Assembly: GCA_964433135.1 (NCBI GenBank) | Contig: CAYSQW010000020.1 | Coordinates: 1 to 49,700 of the forward strand | Length of the DNA: 49,700 bases | Source of the DNA: CAYSQW01 sp964433135 | GTDB lineage: Bacteria > Acidobacteriota > Aminicenantia > Aminicenantales > Aminicenantaceae | Direction of reading: 5' to 3' | Part shown: piece by piece, positions 17,724 to 26,292 of the stretch | Layout of the letters: each line of letters opens with the position of its first letter | Position numbering within the stretch: the first letter of the stretch is position 1 | Translations under genes and position numbers: made by a program | Notes under the pieces: model-generated | What the model was told of the DNA's origin: nothing | The model's input: the letters and a program-made list of their open reading frames with translations, nothing else | The model's database searches: none

Positions 17724-19247
17724 ATGCAAAAGAGAATCTTTACCGGTTTAATCGGAGGCCTCGTCTTCGTCTCCATCTTCTCCTGTTTTCAGGAAAGTCT
17801 CTCCGAATCCCGGCTGAAGACTTTTCTTGATGAGCAGGAGGAAACGTTCGAGCAGATATCGATTTCGATGGGAACGGCCTACTGGAAACTCTATACCGAG
17901 GGCGGTGAGACTGATTTGAAGACTCCCAAGCAGCGTTTCGCGGCTCTATTTCTGGATGAAGATCTGAATTCCATTTTGGACCGCTGGTACGGACGAAGAG
18001 ACGAGATGAAAGATCCCGTACTCAAACGGAGGGTAGAGCTCTGGCATAACATCCTGACCGGGGCGGCGGTCGATCTGGATGAAGACATTTTAGCTCTGAC
18101 CGATCGATTGGAAACCTGGTTGTCCGCCGGGGCCGGGTCCGAAGACAAACCATCTCCCGAAGAAATGGAAAAGGCCGTTTTGAAATTGATGAAGCTCAGA
18201 AATATAAAAGCGAGAGAGCGGGGTTTTTCCGATTACCCGGAAATGATCCTTTCGATTACCGGGCTCAATCCCGATTTCTTTTATTCGTTTGTCGATATCT
18301 TGGAAAAGCGCACTTTGGCTCCCTATCAAAATCTCCTCACAAAAATCAAGACGGAACAAAACAAGACGACCGTCGGGACCGCGGATATACAAGCCATGAT
18401 GGGACGATTCATGGGTCTCAAAGCCGGGCCCCGGATCGCAAAAGAGCAAATGCTTCCTCTGATGAAAGAGACGATAGGGAACATCGGGATCCCATTCGAC
18501 TCGCTTCCCCTGCGGTTCGAGGAAAGAGACATGCCCGCGGGAATCGGGGGGCAGGGTTTCGCCGTTTCCATCCCGGAAGATTTCCGCGTGGTCGTAATGC
18601 CCTCGCTGCCGTTTGAATCGAGGCTGCATGAGTTGGGACACGGGCTGCAGTGGATGTTCACATCCGCGGCATCCCCCATCCTTAAAGGCTATGAATGGAG
18701 TCGTGGAAACAGCTGCGGGGCTTTCGATGAGGGCATGGCGGAAACGATGGCGCGGTTTTCGAAAAATCCGGAATGGTTAAAAAAATACGCGGATTCATCG
18801 GAAGCGGAATTCCTCGATCAACACGCAGAAATCCGGAAAATGACACCGGCTTATATTCGGTTCATGCTGAACATGTTCATGTTCGAAGTTGAATTTTATA
18901 AAAATCTAGACCAGGATCCAAGCGAAACGGCCCGGATGCTTCAGCATAGATATCTTTTGATCGACGAGCCGCTGAAAAAACCGAAAAGCCTGGCCAGCAT
19001 GATTTATGTGTCCTATCCATTGTATATCCAAAGTTATCTGATTGGAGACATGGTCTCCTGGCAGGTGCATGAAGCCTTGAAAAACGAGTTCGGAAAAGGG
19101 TATGTTTTCAATCCGAAAGTCGGAAGCTGGCTTGAGAAAAACCTCTGGAGAAAGGGCGCCCTGCTTCCTTGGCGGCGGCGTTTAAAAGAAGCCACCGGAA
19201 AAGATCTCGATATCGAAGGTTACTTGAGATATTCCGGAATCACTTGA
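17724..19247 (+). CDS. M2-like (ACE-like) zinc peptidase, probable lipoprotein
   Basis: The 507-residue product begins with a hydrophobic leader and a possible lipobox Cys (VSIFSC at about 16-21). The zinc site is HELGH (His302), and the third ligand would be the Glu in GNSCGAFDEGMAE. The HExxH to Glu spacing, the helical N-terminal half with RNIKARERGFSDYPEM, and this glycine-rich second motif resemble M2 peptidyl-dipeptidase A more than M3 oligoendopeptidases. It would release dipeptides from peptide C-termini in the periplasm. GAGGAGG lies seven bases before the ATG. It is the last complete gene before the scaffold gap. Confidence 0.75.
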   Translation: MQKRIFTGLIGGLVFVSIFSCFQESLSESRLKTFLDEQEETFEQISISMGTAYWKLYTEGGETDLKTPKQRFAALFLDEDLNSILDRWYGRRDEMKDPVLKRRVELWHNILTGAAVDLDEDILALTDRLETWLSAGAGSEDKPSPEEMEKAVLKLMKLRNIKARERGFSDYPEMILSITGLNPDFFYSFVDILEKRTLAPYQNLLTKIKTEQNKTTVGTADIQAMMGRFMGLKAGPRIAKEQMLPLMKETIGNIGIPFDSLPLRFEERDMPAGIGGQGFAVSIPEDFRVVVMPSLPFESRLHELGHGLQWMFTSAASPILKGYEWSRGNSCGAFDEGMAETMARFSKNPEWLKKYADSSEAEFLDQHAEIRKMTPAYIRFMLNMFMFEVEFYKNLDQDPSETARMLQHRYLLIDEPLKKPKSLASMIYVSYPLYIQSYLIGDMVSWQVHEALKNEFGKGYVFNPKVGSWLEKNLWRKGALLPWRRRLKEATGKDLDIEGYLRYSGIT

Positions 19248-19312
19248 AAGATCTGGAGAAGAGGTGAAGAAGTCCCGTTTGTCGATCCATCGTTCTCCGA
19301 TCGACAGATAAC

Positions 19313-19412
19313 NNNNNNNNNNNNNNNNNNNNNNNNNNNNNNNNNNNNNNNNNNNNNNNNNNNNNNNNNNNNNNNNNNNNNNNNNNNNNNNNNNNNNNNN
19401 NNNNNNNNNNNN
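19313..19412. other. 100-N scaffold gap
   Basis: One hundred N bases, the usual placeholder for a join of unknown length. Sequence on the two sides may not be adjacent in the genome, and gene order across this point should be treated as unproven. Confidence 0.99.
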
Positions 19413-19591
19413 ATGCCTACTGCGCCCAACGGCTCGCGGATCACGACGACGGATTCTATCCCGAACGAATCCGTTCGACATTGGCGAGAGCGGAACAGCT
19501 GGGTTTGGGCACGGCGGACCTGAGCCGGGTGAGACAACGGAAATCATGCTTTGATCTCATGCTCGGAGATATCATCACTTCTCCGGGATAG
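19413..19591 (+). CDS. C-terminal fragment of an unrecognised protein (5' end in gap)
   Basis: After the gap one frame stays open to the TAG at 19589-19591 and gives about 58 residues, beginning AYCAQRLADHDDGFYPERIR. It contains a helical, Arg-rich segment but no motif I recognise. Its start is inside the gap or on another contig. A small palindrome follows the stop and may end the transcript. The fragment could also be a chance open frame, so the confidence is moderate. Confidence 0.45.
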
Positions 19592-19619
19592 AAGCATATC
19601 GAATCCGGGACGATCCAAG

Positions 19620-19631
19620 CCCGCTAGCGGG
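19620..19631 (+). terminator. Short palindrome (CCCGCTAGCGGG) after the orphan fragment
   Basis: A perfect 12-base palindrome preceded by AAG and followed by ATTTCTCTT could fold as a short terminator for the fragment that stops at 19591. The stem is short, so this is tentative. Confidence 0.4.
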
Positions 19632-19645
19632 ATTTCTCTTCCGTC

Positions 19646-19673
19646 TTGACATGCCCCCGCGGGATGATAAGAT
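19646..19673 (+). promoter_or_regulatory. Possible promoter for the M24 gene
   Basis: A perfect TTGACA (19646-19651) is followed by TAAGAT (19668-19673) at a spacing of 16. The leader to the ATG at 19860 would be about 180 bases and holds no ORF I can support. Confidence 0.45.
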
Positions 19674-19859
19674 ATACGTCATATAAAATACAATGATCGA
19701 TCACGGGCACAATCCCCTTCCCCTTTCCCCGCATCGTTTCCCATGCATCTCTCCATTGAGTTGGATTCGCGCCCGAATACCGCGGAACCATCACGGAGCG
19801 AATCCGACATCCACGCACGGGATCAAGCCCTGGGATCCGCAAAATCAAGGAGAAACACC

Positions 19860-21212
19860 ATGAAAAAACGCCTTCCTGTTTGGGCGGTGCTGTTCACACT
19901 GCTCGGAACCATCACGCTTTCCGCACAATTCGGATTCCGCTTGACCAGCACCGAGGTGCGCGACCTCATCCGGAAAGACAAACTGGATCTGTTTTTGATC
20001 CCGATCATGCAGGAATACAACATCGACTGCTGGATCACGCTCACGCGGGATCCCTGCGACGATATGACGAACGTGATCTATGACCGGAATATCCAGCTGG
20101 ATCCCATCGTCGAATACATCGGAGGCGAATCCGTCACCGTCCCCGCCGCCTTTATTTTTACGACCGGAGGAGAGCGGATCGCCATTGTCGGAAGGCGGGA
20201 CGCCAAGGCCGTTGCCGACACGGGGATCTATAAGCAGGTCATCCCTTATGCCTACAACAGAATGCAGGGACACGAAGGCTTCCTGAAGGAATTGGGGAAA
20301 ACCGTAAAGCGCCTGGACCCGAAAAGGATCGGTCTGAATTTTTCTGAGGAAGAAGGCGTCGCCGACGGGCTGACCATGGGAATGAAGAGGATGTTCGACA
20401 AGGCGGTGGGCCCGAAATTGGCCGCCAAGGCCGTTTCCGCGGAAAAGATCATCATCTCTATCTGGAACCGGAAGACTCCGGCGGAGATCCATCTGATCGA
20501 AAAATCAAGCCGCCTTTCGGCCGAGATAACCAACGAAGCCCTGCGCATGATCGTTCCGGAAAAAACCACGGCCCGTGATATTTTCAATTATATTCGCAGG
20601 AGATTAAAAGAGGAAGGCATGGACCTCGGCTGGCAGGGTTTCCGCTGCCCCATTGTCTCCTTGGGAACCTTCAGCCTGGGCAAGCCTCCTTCCGACAAAA
20701 TCGTCGAACGGGGAGACCTCGTGGTCATCAATTCAGGTTTCTGTGTTGAAGGACATATGTCGGACGTCAATAAAATCGCCTACGTCCTCAGAGAAGGAGA
20801 GAGCGAACCTCCCGAATCGATCAAACGGATTTTCGCCACCGGGCTGGAATCCACTCGGGCGGGAGTCGCCAAGATCCGTCCCGGAGCCACCGGTTTCGAA
20901 GTCGACAAAGCCGCCCGCGACGTGGTCACCAAAGCCGGTTACCAGGAATACGGTCACGCGACCGGACACACCACCGGACTCTGGATCCACGGCCTGGGAA
21001 TCATCCTCGGCCCCGACTGGAAGGCTTACGGAAGCAAGGTTCACATGAAAATGCACAAAGACGATATCTACGCGGTCGAACCCTCCATCCGCATTCCCTC
21101 CGATGCGGGAGACGGCAGCATCCGGATCCACTTCCAGGAAATGGTGATCGTTGAAGAAGACGGAGCGCGCTACCTGACGGAGCCGGTCACGGAGTTGATG
21201 CTCATAAAATAG
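19860..21212 (+). CDS. Secreted M24-family (Xaa-Pro aminopeptidase-like) protein with altered metal site
   Basis: The ATG at 19860 has AAGGAG eight bases ahead and opens a signal peptide (hydrophobic core about residues 5-20), giving 450 residues. The fold is that of M24 creatinase/Xaa-Pro aminopeptidases. Of the five metal ligands, the second Asp (SDVNK, Asp302), a His in the GHATGHTTG stretch (366 or 370) and the first Glu (VEPS, Glu407) are kept. The first Asp reads Asn (VINSG, Asn291), 11 residues before Asp302 as in PepP, and the last Glu aligns with Gln426 next to Glu427. Two altered ligands suggest a one-metal, non-peptidase or altered role. The gene overlaps the next one by a single base. 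Confidence 0.75.
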   Translation: MKKRLPVWAVLFTLLGTITLSAQFGFRLTSTEVRDLIRKDKLDLFLIPIMQEYNIDCWITLTRDPCDDMTNVIYDRNIQLDPIVEYIGGESVTVPAAFIFTTGGERIAIVGRRDAKAVADTGIYKQVIPYAYNRMQGHEGFLKELGKTVKRLDPKRIGLNFSEEEGVADGLTMGMKRMFDKAVGPKLAAKAVSAEKIIISIWNRKTPAEIHLIEKSSRLSAEITNEALRMIVPEKTTARDIFNYIRRRLKEEGMDLGWQGFRCPIVSLGTFSLGKPPSDKIVERGDLVVINSGFCVEGHMSDVNKIAYVLREGESEPPESIKRIFATGLESTRAGVAKIRPGATGFEVDKAARDVVTKAGYQEYGHATGHTTGLWIHGLGIILGPDWKAYGSKVHMKMHKDDIYAVEPSIRIPSDAGDGSIRIHFQEMVIVEEDGARYLTEPVTELMLIK

Positions 21213-21688
21213 TGATCTTTCTCATCATTCTCGCCGTCGTCTTTCTGGTCGTCGGCCTCATCGGCTGTATCGTGCCGGGTCTGGCCGGGCCTCCCTTCAG
21301 TTTCCTGGCTCTGCTGCTTCTCCAGTGGGCCCGGCATGGAGAGCCGTTCAGCGTGACCTTCCTCCTCGTCATGGCGGCAGTTACGCTGGTGGTGACAATC
21401 CTGGATTATGTCGTTCCCGCCCTGGGCGCAAAGAAATACGGGGCCTCGCGAACCGGATTCTGGGGCGCTTTCTTCGGCATGCTCCTGGGGATTTTCGCCG
21501 CGCCCCCCATGGGCATCATCGCGGGAGCCCTTCTCGGCGCCTTCGTGGGAGAACTGATCGCCGGGAAAGCCGGACGAGAGGCCGCCCGCGCCGGAGGAGG
21601 CGTATTCATCGGGATCCTTTTCGGAATGCTGAGCAAGCTGCTCGCATCCGGCGTCATGACGTTTTATTTCTTCAAGGCGCTTTTCTGA
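21212..21688 (+). CDS. DUF456-family membrane protein
   Basis: The 158-residue protein starts at a GTG that overlaps the TAG of the M24 gene by one base (TAGTG), so it is translationally coupled. It has several membrane segments rich in Gly and Ala (VVGLIGCIVPGLAGPP near the start, then GAFFGMLLGIFAAPP and ALLGAFVGELIAGK), the pattern of DUF456. Its function is unknown. It ends one base from the convergent SDR gene at 21690. Confidence 0.75.
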   Translation: MIFLIILAVVFLVVGLIGCIVPGLAGPPFSFLALLLLQWARHGEPFSVTFLLVMAAVTLVVTILDYVVPALGAKKYGASRTGFWGAFFGMLLGIFAAPPMGIIAGALLGAFVGELIAGKAGREAARAGGGVFIGILFGMLSKLLASGVMTFYFFKALF

Positions 21689-21689
21689 T

Positions 21690-22502
21690 TCAGCCGGAAC
21701 GATCCTTGAGCTCTTTTCGAAATTCGCTGTAAAGCATCCTCTGTTTTAGGGGAAAAGGCGTCAGTCTGCCGATCATCATCAGAATCCGGTTGGCGAAACC
21801 GGGAATGATCACGGTCCGCTTTCGGAACAACCGCTTCAAAGCGAAATCGGCCAGCTTCTCGGCGGGAACAATCGTTATCCGCGCTTTCAAGCCATGAGAA
21901 TCTATGCGGGAATGCGTTCCTCGATTGGTTCGCACACCGTTGGGACAAAGCACTTTAACCTGAACCGCCGTATGCTTCAGCTCTTCATCCAGAGCCCGGC
22001 TGAATGTGATGACAAAGGCCTTGCTCGCCGAATACACGCTTTTGAACGGGATGCTGTAAAACCCGGCCAAGCTTCCTATGTTGAGGATGAACGCTTCGCG
22101 AAGCTTTTTCATCGAGGGGAGAAAATGCCGCGTCAGCAAAACCAAAGCCCTGACGTTCAATAAGATGCGCGCATCGCTGTATTCGGGTGAGGATTCATCG
22201 AATCGAACGGCGCCGGCCAGCCCCGCATTGTTCACCAGCAGACTGACGACGAGATCCCGGTCACGGCACCATTCAAATACCCGGCGCGGGGCGTTTGCCT
22301 CCATCAAGTCGATGCCGAGGGAATAAACCGCAATGCCATACTCGGAGGCCAGCCCCCGGACCGTCTCTTCCAATTCGGGCCCGGGAAGGGCCACCAAGAT
22401 CACCTTCATCTTTCGCCGGGCGCACGCGTGAGCGACGGCCAGCCCGATCCCTGAGCTTCCTCCTGTTATAAGTGCGGTATGACGGCTCAAATTCTCAACC
22501 AC
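21690..22502 (-). CDS. Short-chain dehydrogenase/reductase (SDR)
   Basis: The 270-residue protein starts at a GTG with AAAGGA about seven bases ahead. TGGSSGIG is the Rossmann cofactor motif and NNAG follows; catalytic Ser is in NIGSLAG and YSASK gives the Tyr and Lys. The C-terminal 40 residues carry a basic stretch (RKRTVIIPGFANRIL), as in DltE/YqjQ-type SDRs that act on lipids or ketones. It is the last gene of a minus-strand run from dapF. The substrate cannot be told from sequence. Confidence 0.8.
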   Translation of the reverse strand: MVENLSRHTALITGGSSGIGLAVAHACARRKMKVILVALPGPELEETVRGLASEYGIAVYSLGIDLMEANAPRRVFEWCRDRDLVVSLLVNNAGLAGAVRFDESSPEYSDARILLNVRALVLLTRHFLPSMKKLREAFILNIGSLAGFYSIPFKSVYSASKAFVITFSRALDEELKHTAVQVKVLCPNGVRTNRGTHSRIDSHGLKARITIVPAEKLADFALKRLFRKRTVIIPGFANRILMMIGRLTPFPLKQRMLYSEFRKELKDRSG

Positions 22503-22514
22503 ATCAAGTTCCTT

Positions 22515-23525
22515 TCATTTCCCGATTTCGGATTCCGGGATTTCATACCGTTTTTTCAGCCAGAAAACCGTTCGCGTCAATCCCTCTTCCAAGGAGGTTA
22601 TCCTGTAATCGAGATCCCGGCACGCTTTTGCGCTCGACACTTTCCAATCCCGGCAGTATTTCCGGACCAGGGCCGGGGTGATCATCGGGGCTCCTCCAAA
22701 CCGGTCCGTCATAAACACCATGCAATGCGCCACCGCGTTCATCACCGATTCCGGCAGCTTGACTAAAAACCGTTTCTCCCCGGAAACTTCCACCAAAACC
22801 CTAAAAAGTTCGTCATATGAGACGTTCACCCCACCCAGGAGATAGCGTTCCCCCGGGATTCCTTTATCCATCGCGGTTTGCATACCTCCCACCACATCGT
22901 CTACAAAGGCATAATTTCCGATACTCGAACCGTTTCCGGGGATGATGTGCCATGTCCCCTCTAAATACCGCTTGATCAATCGAGTTATCCCGTTGCTCTG
23001 GCTCAAACGGCCCGGTCCGTAGACCCGACTCGGATTGACCACGACGATCCGGCCGCTGCTTCTTCCCATCTCCAGAATCTCTTCTTCGGCGGCGGATTTC
23101 GAATGCTCATATTCGTTGTAAAAATTTGTCTTCGTCGGGGTTTTTTCGTCGATACAACCGTCTTCGCAATGACTGAAAACCCCCGCAGTGGAGGTGTATA
23201 CGATCCGGTCCACCTTTTCCCGCAGCGCCGTCCGGATCACTTTTCGCGTTCCGATCACATTCTTTTCCCAGACATCCTGCTGTTTCTTGGCTTTCACGCC
23301 GGCGAATGCAGCCAGATGATATGCCTGCTCACAGCCGCGGACCGCGGCGGCGATGCTGTCGGAATCCAGGATATCGCCTTCAAACAAACGGATTCGATCG
23401 TGACGGAGAGCCCGAGTATCTGAAGTCGGGCGATGGAGGACATGCACCACAGCTCCGGTGTCCGCCAACCGCAACGCCAGTTTTTCTCCGATAAAACCGG
23501 TCGCCCCTGTCAAAAAAACCGCCAT
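22515..23525 (-). CDS. NAD-dependent epimerase/3-beta-HSD-like extended SDR
   Basis: The 336-residue protein begins MAVFLTGATGFIGEKLALRL, the NAD(P) site of extended SDRs. YNEYEHSK carries the YxxxK pair, and NPSRVYGPGR is typical of dihydroflavonol reductase and 3-beta-hydroxysteroid dehydrogenase-like members. It lies 12 bases from the following SDR gene and nine bases from the CPBP gene ahead, so it belongs to the same operon. A lipid, terpenoid or sugar substrate is possible. Confidence 0.8.
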   Translation of the reverse strand: MAVFLTGATGFIGEKLALRLADTGAVVHVLHRPTSDTRALRHDRIRLFEGDILDSDSIAAAVRGCEQAYHLAAFAGVKAKKQQDVWEKNVIGTRKVIRTALREKVDRIVYTSTAGVFSHCEDGCIDEKTPTKTNFYNEYEHSKSAAEEEILEMGRSSGRIVVVNPSRVYGPGRLSQSNGITRLIKRYLEGTWHIIPGNGSSIGNYAFVDDVVGGMQTAMDKGIPGERYLLGGVNVSYDELFRVLVEVSGEKRFLVKLPESVMNAVAHCMVFMTDRFGGAPMITPALVRKYCRDWKVSSAKACRDLDYRITSLEEGLTRTVFWLKKRYEIPESEIGK

Positions 23526-23534
23526 TTTGCACCC

Positions 23535-24251
23535 TCAAACAATTTTCATCTCCGGATTTCGGGCCAATGTGATCCACTCATTTGCGAACGCGAGAACGAC
23601 ATGGGCGAAGAAAGCCGCCCAGACGGCCCCGGTCGACAGTGTCATCGCACAGAAAAAGAAACCGAGAGGAACCGCGCCCAACACTTCGGATAGCCCCTGA
23701 TCGACATGCACCAGCGCATAGAGAACGACATTGATCAGAACGGCGGTCCATAATCCCCAGGCACGGATACAAGCAAAAAGAACAAAACCTCTCATAAAAT
23801 ATTCATAAGCCCACAAATAAACCACCCAACTCACGGCGCTGGACAGCAGCAGCCTTCGATTCCAAGTGTTTTCGCGAATCTCCGGGTAACGTTCCAGAAT
23901 CCCCTCGGACCGGGATGAGATGAATATGGCCGGCACGATCGTCACGAGGGCGATGCCCATCCAGAGCCATGTTCCGAACCCCAAAGTCGGCACCAGGCCC
24001 TGTTCGGACAACCGCCGGGAGAAAAGCGTCAACGATAACAGAATCGGCACAAACCCCAGCAGCAAGACACCGACCCACCTTCGGAAGAGGGCCCTGCGTA
24101 CGGAGTCGCCCCCTTTGCGGGAATCTTCATCGGTCCGTCGCTTCCGGATATAAAGAAAAACCAGCACCCGCTGCATGACGAAGAGAACAACCGCCAACAG
24201 GAGAGAAATATAAGATTCGGCCGTCGCCGATAATCCGGTGGTTTCAAGCAT
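23535..24251 (-). CDS. CPBP-family intramembrane protease-like protein
   Basis: The start at 24251 (second ATG) is preferred because the first ATG (24260) lies within the AGAGGA ribosome site. The 238-residue product has about six membrane segments. The CPBP motifs are present: YEYFMRGF (Glu and Arg of ExxxR), ALVHVD (first His) and FAHVVLAFAN (second His and Asn). These glutamic-type membrane proteases process prenylated or small peptide substrates; many bacterial members protect against bacteriocins. Here it sits between two epimerase genes, with no peptide precursor visible. Confidence 0.75.
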   Translation of the reverse strand: MLETTGLSATAESYISLLLAVVLFVMQRVLVFLYIRKRRTDEDSRKGGDSVRRALFRRWVGVLLLGFVPILLSLTLFSRRLSEQGLVPTLGFGTWLWMGIALVTIVPAIFISSRSEGILERYPEIRENTWNRRLLLSSAVSWVVYLWAYEYFMRGFVLFACIRAWGLWTAVLINVVLYALVHVDQGLSEVLGAVPLGFFFCAMTLSTGAVWAAFFAHVVLAFANEWITLARNPEMKIV

Positions 24252-24287
24252 CTCGGGCATTCCTCTTAACAGACGGGTTCTCGGCTT

Positions 24288-25277
24288 TCATAACAAATCG
24301 TCTTTCCTGTAATGCTCAATGATTTCTCTCACTCCCGCTTCCCATTTCACATGAGGGCGAAATCCCAACTCACGCTGGATTTTTTCGCTGCTGTACAGGA
24401 AATCATAGAGGCGGGGATTTTCGATCCAATCCCGGCTGATCAAGGGAGAGGTCCCGGTCATTCGGGCAACCCCTCGACTCAATCCCGCCAAGAATATCAT
24501 CATCCTATAGGGGATATGGATCACGCCTCGGGAACGATCGAGATATTGCGCGATCGTGTCCAGCATTTCAACCCAGGATATTTTTTCATCGTTGGTTACG
24601 AAATAGGTCTCTCCCGGAGACCGATCGCTCTCCGCCGCCAGGATCAAGGCACCCACCAGGTCCTTGATAAAACAGATGCTCGTCCGCCTCTCCCGCAAGC
24701 CCAAACGAGGCTGAATCCGCCGTTTGATCAAGCGCATCACCCGATAGAGATCCTTCTGCCCGTAGCCCAGAACATTGGGAGGGCGGACGATGACGATCGG
24801 CAAACGATCCGCGTACTCCCGGCAGACTTCCTCAGCCCGGCGCTTGCTTTCCCCGTAGAAATTTATAGGCTTGCAGGGATCCGATTCTCGTTTGATCACA
24901 CCCGGAGGAGAAGGTCCGGAAGCCGCGATGCTGGAGACATAAATAAGACGCGGTTTCCCTGACACCTCCGCGCTGCATGCCTCCAGCAGGTTGCGGGTTC
25001 CGACCGTATTCGCTTGGTAATAGGTATCCCAATCATCGGCTTTGATAACGCCCCCCAAATGAAAAACCCAGTCCTTTTCCCTTACAGCGGCAAGCAGGGT
25101 TTCCAGGCGGGAATAGTCTCCCGGGATCGGTATGATTTTCAGGCCTTCCAGTGACCGCCTGCGGCTGGCGCCGCGCACAAGACAGGCGACCTCGTGCCCC
25201 CGCCGCAGCAGATCACGTACGAGGTGGAGCCCGATAAACCCGGTGCTTCCGGTAACCAGCACACGCTTCCGTCCCAT
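24288..25277 (-). CDS. NAD-dependent epimerase/dehydratase (extended SDR)
   Basis: The domain starts at MGRKRVLVTGSTGFIGLHLV. YGESKRRAEE supplies the YxxxK motif, and the IVRPPNVLGYGQKD stretch is typical of the family. The start is uncertain: ATG at 25277, the GTG just ahead, or a TTG at 25322 overlapping the dapF stop are possible, and AGGAG lies 14 bases before this ATG. The protein is 329 residues with the chosen start. It shares the operon and a similar fold with the epimerase at 22515-23525, though the two are not close copies. Confidence 0.78.
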   Translation of the reverse strand: MGRKRVLVTGSTGFIGLHLVRDLLRRGHEVACLVRGASRRRSLEGLKIIPIPGDYSRLETLLAAVREKDWVFHLGGVIKADDWDTYYQANTVGTRNLLEACSAEVSGKPRLIYVSSIAASGPSPPGVIKRESDPCKPINFYGESKRRAEEVCREYADRLPIVIVRPPNVLGYGQKDLYRVMRLIKRRIQPRLGLRERRTSICFIKDLVGALILAAESDRSPGETYFVTNDEKISWVEMLDTIAQYLDRSRGVIHIPYRMMIFLAGLSRGVARMTGTSPLISRDWIENPRLYDFLYSSEKIQRELGFRPHVKWEAGVREIIEHYRKDDLL

Positions 25278-25318
25278 CACGGTCGTCCGTTCTCCTGTCT
25301 TTTCAGAAACCGACAATC

Positions 25319-26176
25319 TCAAATATCCTCACAGGGAAGCGGCTTCAAATCCCTATCCGCCACGAGCCCTTCACAGACTTTTTGAACGCCTCCCTTGATC
25401 GTAACCGCCCAATCTTTCGCGATAGCCACTTCGATTCGACCGCCCGGCATTTCCACCGTAATCTGCGGATCACATATACCCAAACGGTACGCGACGGCCG
25501 CGGCGGCGCTGCTGCTCGTCCCCGAAGCCAGGGTATATCCCGCGCCTCTTTCCCATATTTCGATACGGATGAGATCGCGGCTGACGATCTTTACGAACTG
25601 GACGTTGGTTCGGTGAAGGAACCGCTCTTCCTTCTCTATAAGCGGGCCCCATTTTTGGGTTTCTTCAGCCCCGATCTCATCCTGAATGATCACGCAGTGA
25701 GGGTTTCCGATGGACGCCGCACAAAACCGAAATGTCCGCCCCGCTATCTCCATCTTCTCATTGAGAACTTCCCGCGGAGGGCCCGAAAGCGGGATCCTAT
25801 GGCTGTGAAAACTGATTTGGCCTAAATCCAGGGTGACGTTTTCACCTCCGGATTGAACCTGGGCCGTAACCCCGCCGCCAAGCGTCAGGATCGAGACGGG
25901 CTTGTCTCCCACGAGTCCCCGATCCCACAGATACCTGGCAAATATGCGCAGACCGTTTCCGCTTTTTTCAAATTCGCTTCCGTCGGGATTAAACAACCGC
26001 AGTCCGAAATGGCATTCGGAAGATTCGAGGGGTCCCAGCAACAGTCCATCCGATCCGATACCGAAATGGCGGTGACAAAGTTTCCGGATCAGGGAGGGAA
26101 CCAGCTTTCGCTGAATTTCATCAGGATTTACAACAATATAATCATTGCCTAAGGCATGATATTTCGAAAACCGCAT
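25319..26176 (-). CDS. dapF: Diaminopimelate epimerase-like protein with Ser at both catalytic Cys positions
   Basis: The ATG at 26176 has AAGGAG five bases ahead and gives 285 residues. The start MRFSKYHALGNDYIVV, GRTFRFCAASIGNPH and the ERGAGYTLASGT stretch are classic DapF landmarks. DapF interconverts LL- and meso-diaminopimelate for lysine and peptidoglycan. The two acid/base Cys (73 and 217 in E. coli) read Ser here: EKSGNG (Ser72) and LASGTSSS (Ser218). The neighbouring residues are kept, so it is not decayed. It is the first gene of a minus-strand run with two epimerases, a CPBP protein and an SDR, an unusual partner set for lysine synthesis. Confidence 0.85.
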   Translation of the reverse strand: MRFSKYHALGNDYIVVNPDEIQRKLVPSLIRKLCHRHFGIGSDGLLLGPLESSECHFGLRLFNPDGSEFEKSGNGLRIFARYLWDRGLVGDKPVSILTLGGGVTAQVQSGGENVTLDLGQISFHSHRIPLSGPPREVLNEKMEIAGRTFRFCAASIGNPHCVIIQDEIGAEETQKWGPLIEKEERFLHRTNVQFVKIVSRDLIRIEIWERGAGYTLASGTSSSAAAAVAYRLGICDPQITVEMPGGRIEVAIAKDWAVTIKGGVQKVCEGLVADRDLKPLPCEDI

Positions 26177-26292
26177 CAATACTCCTTATCCCCTCATCAT
26201 CGGCCTCTCGACCCTATGCAATAAAATTTTAATCATCCTCTTCGCACAAGTCAAACCATCCGGTTCACTGCCGCCGGCTCGGAGACGGGATC

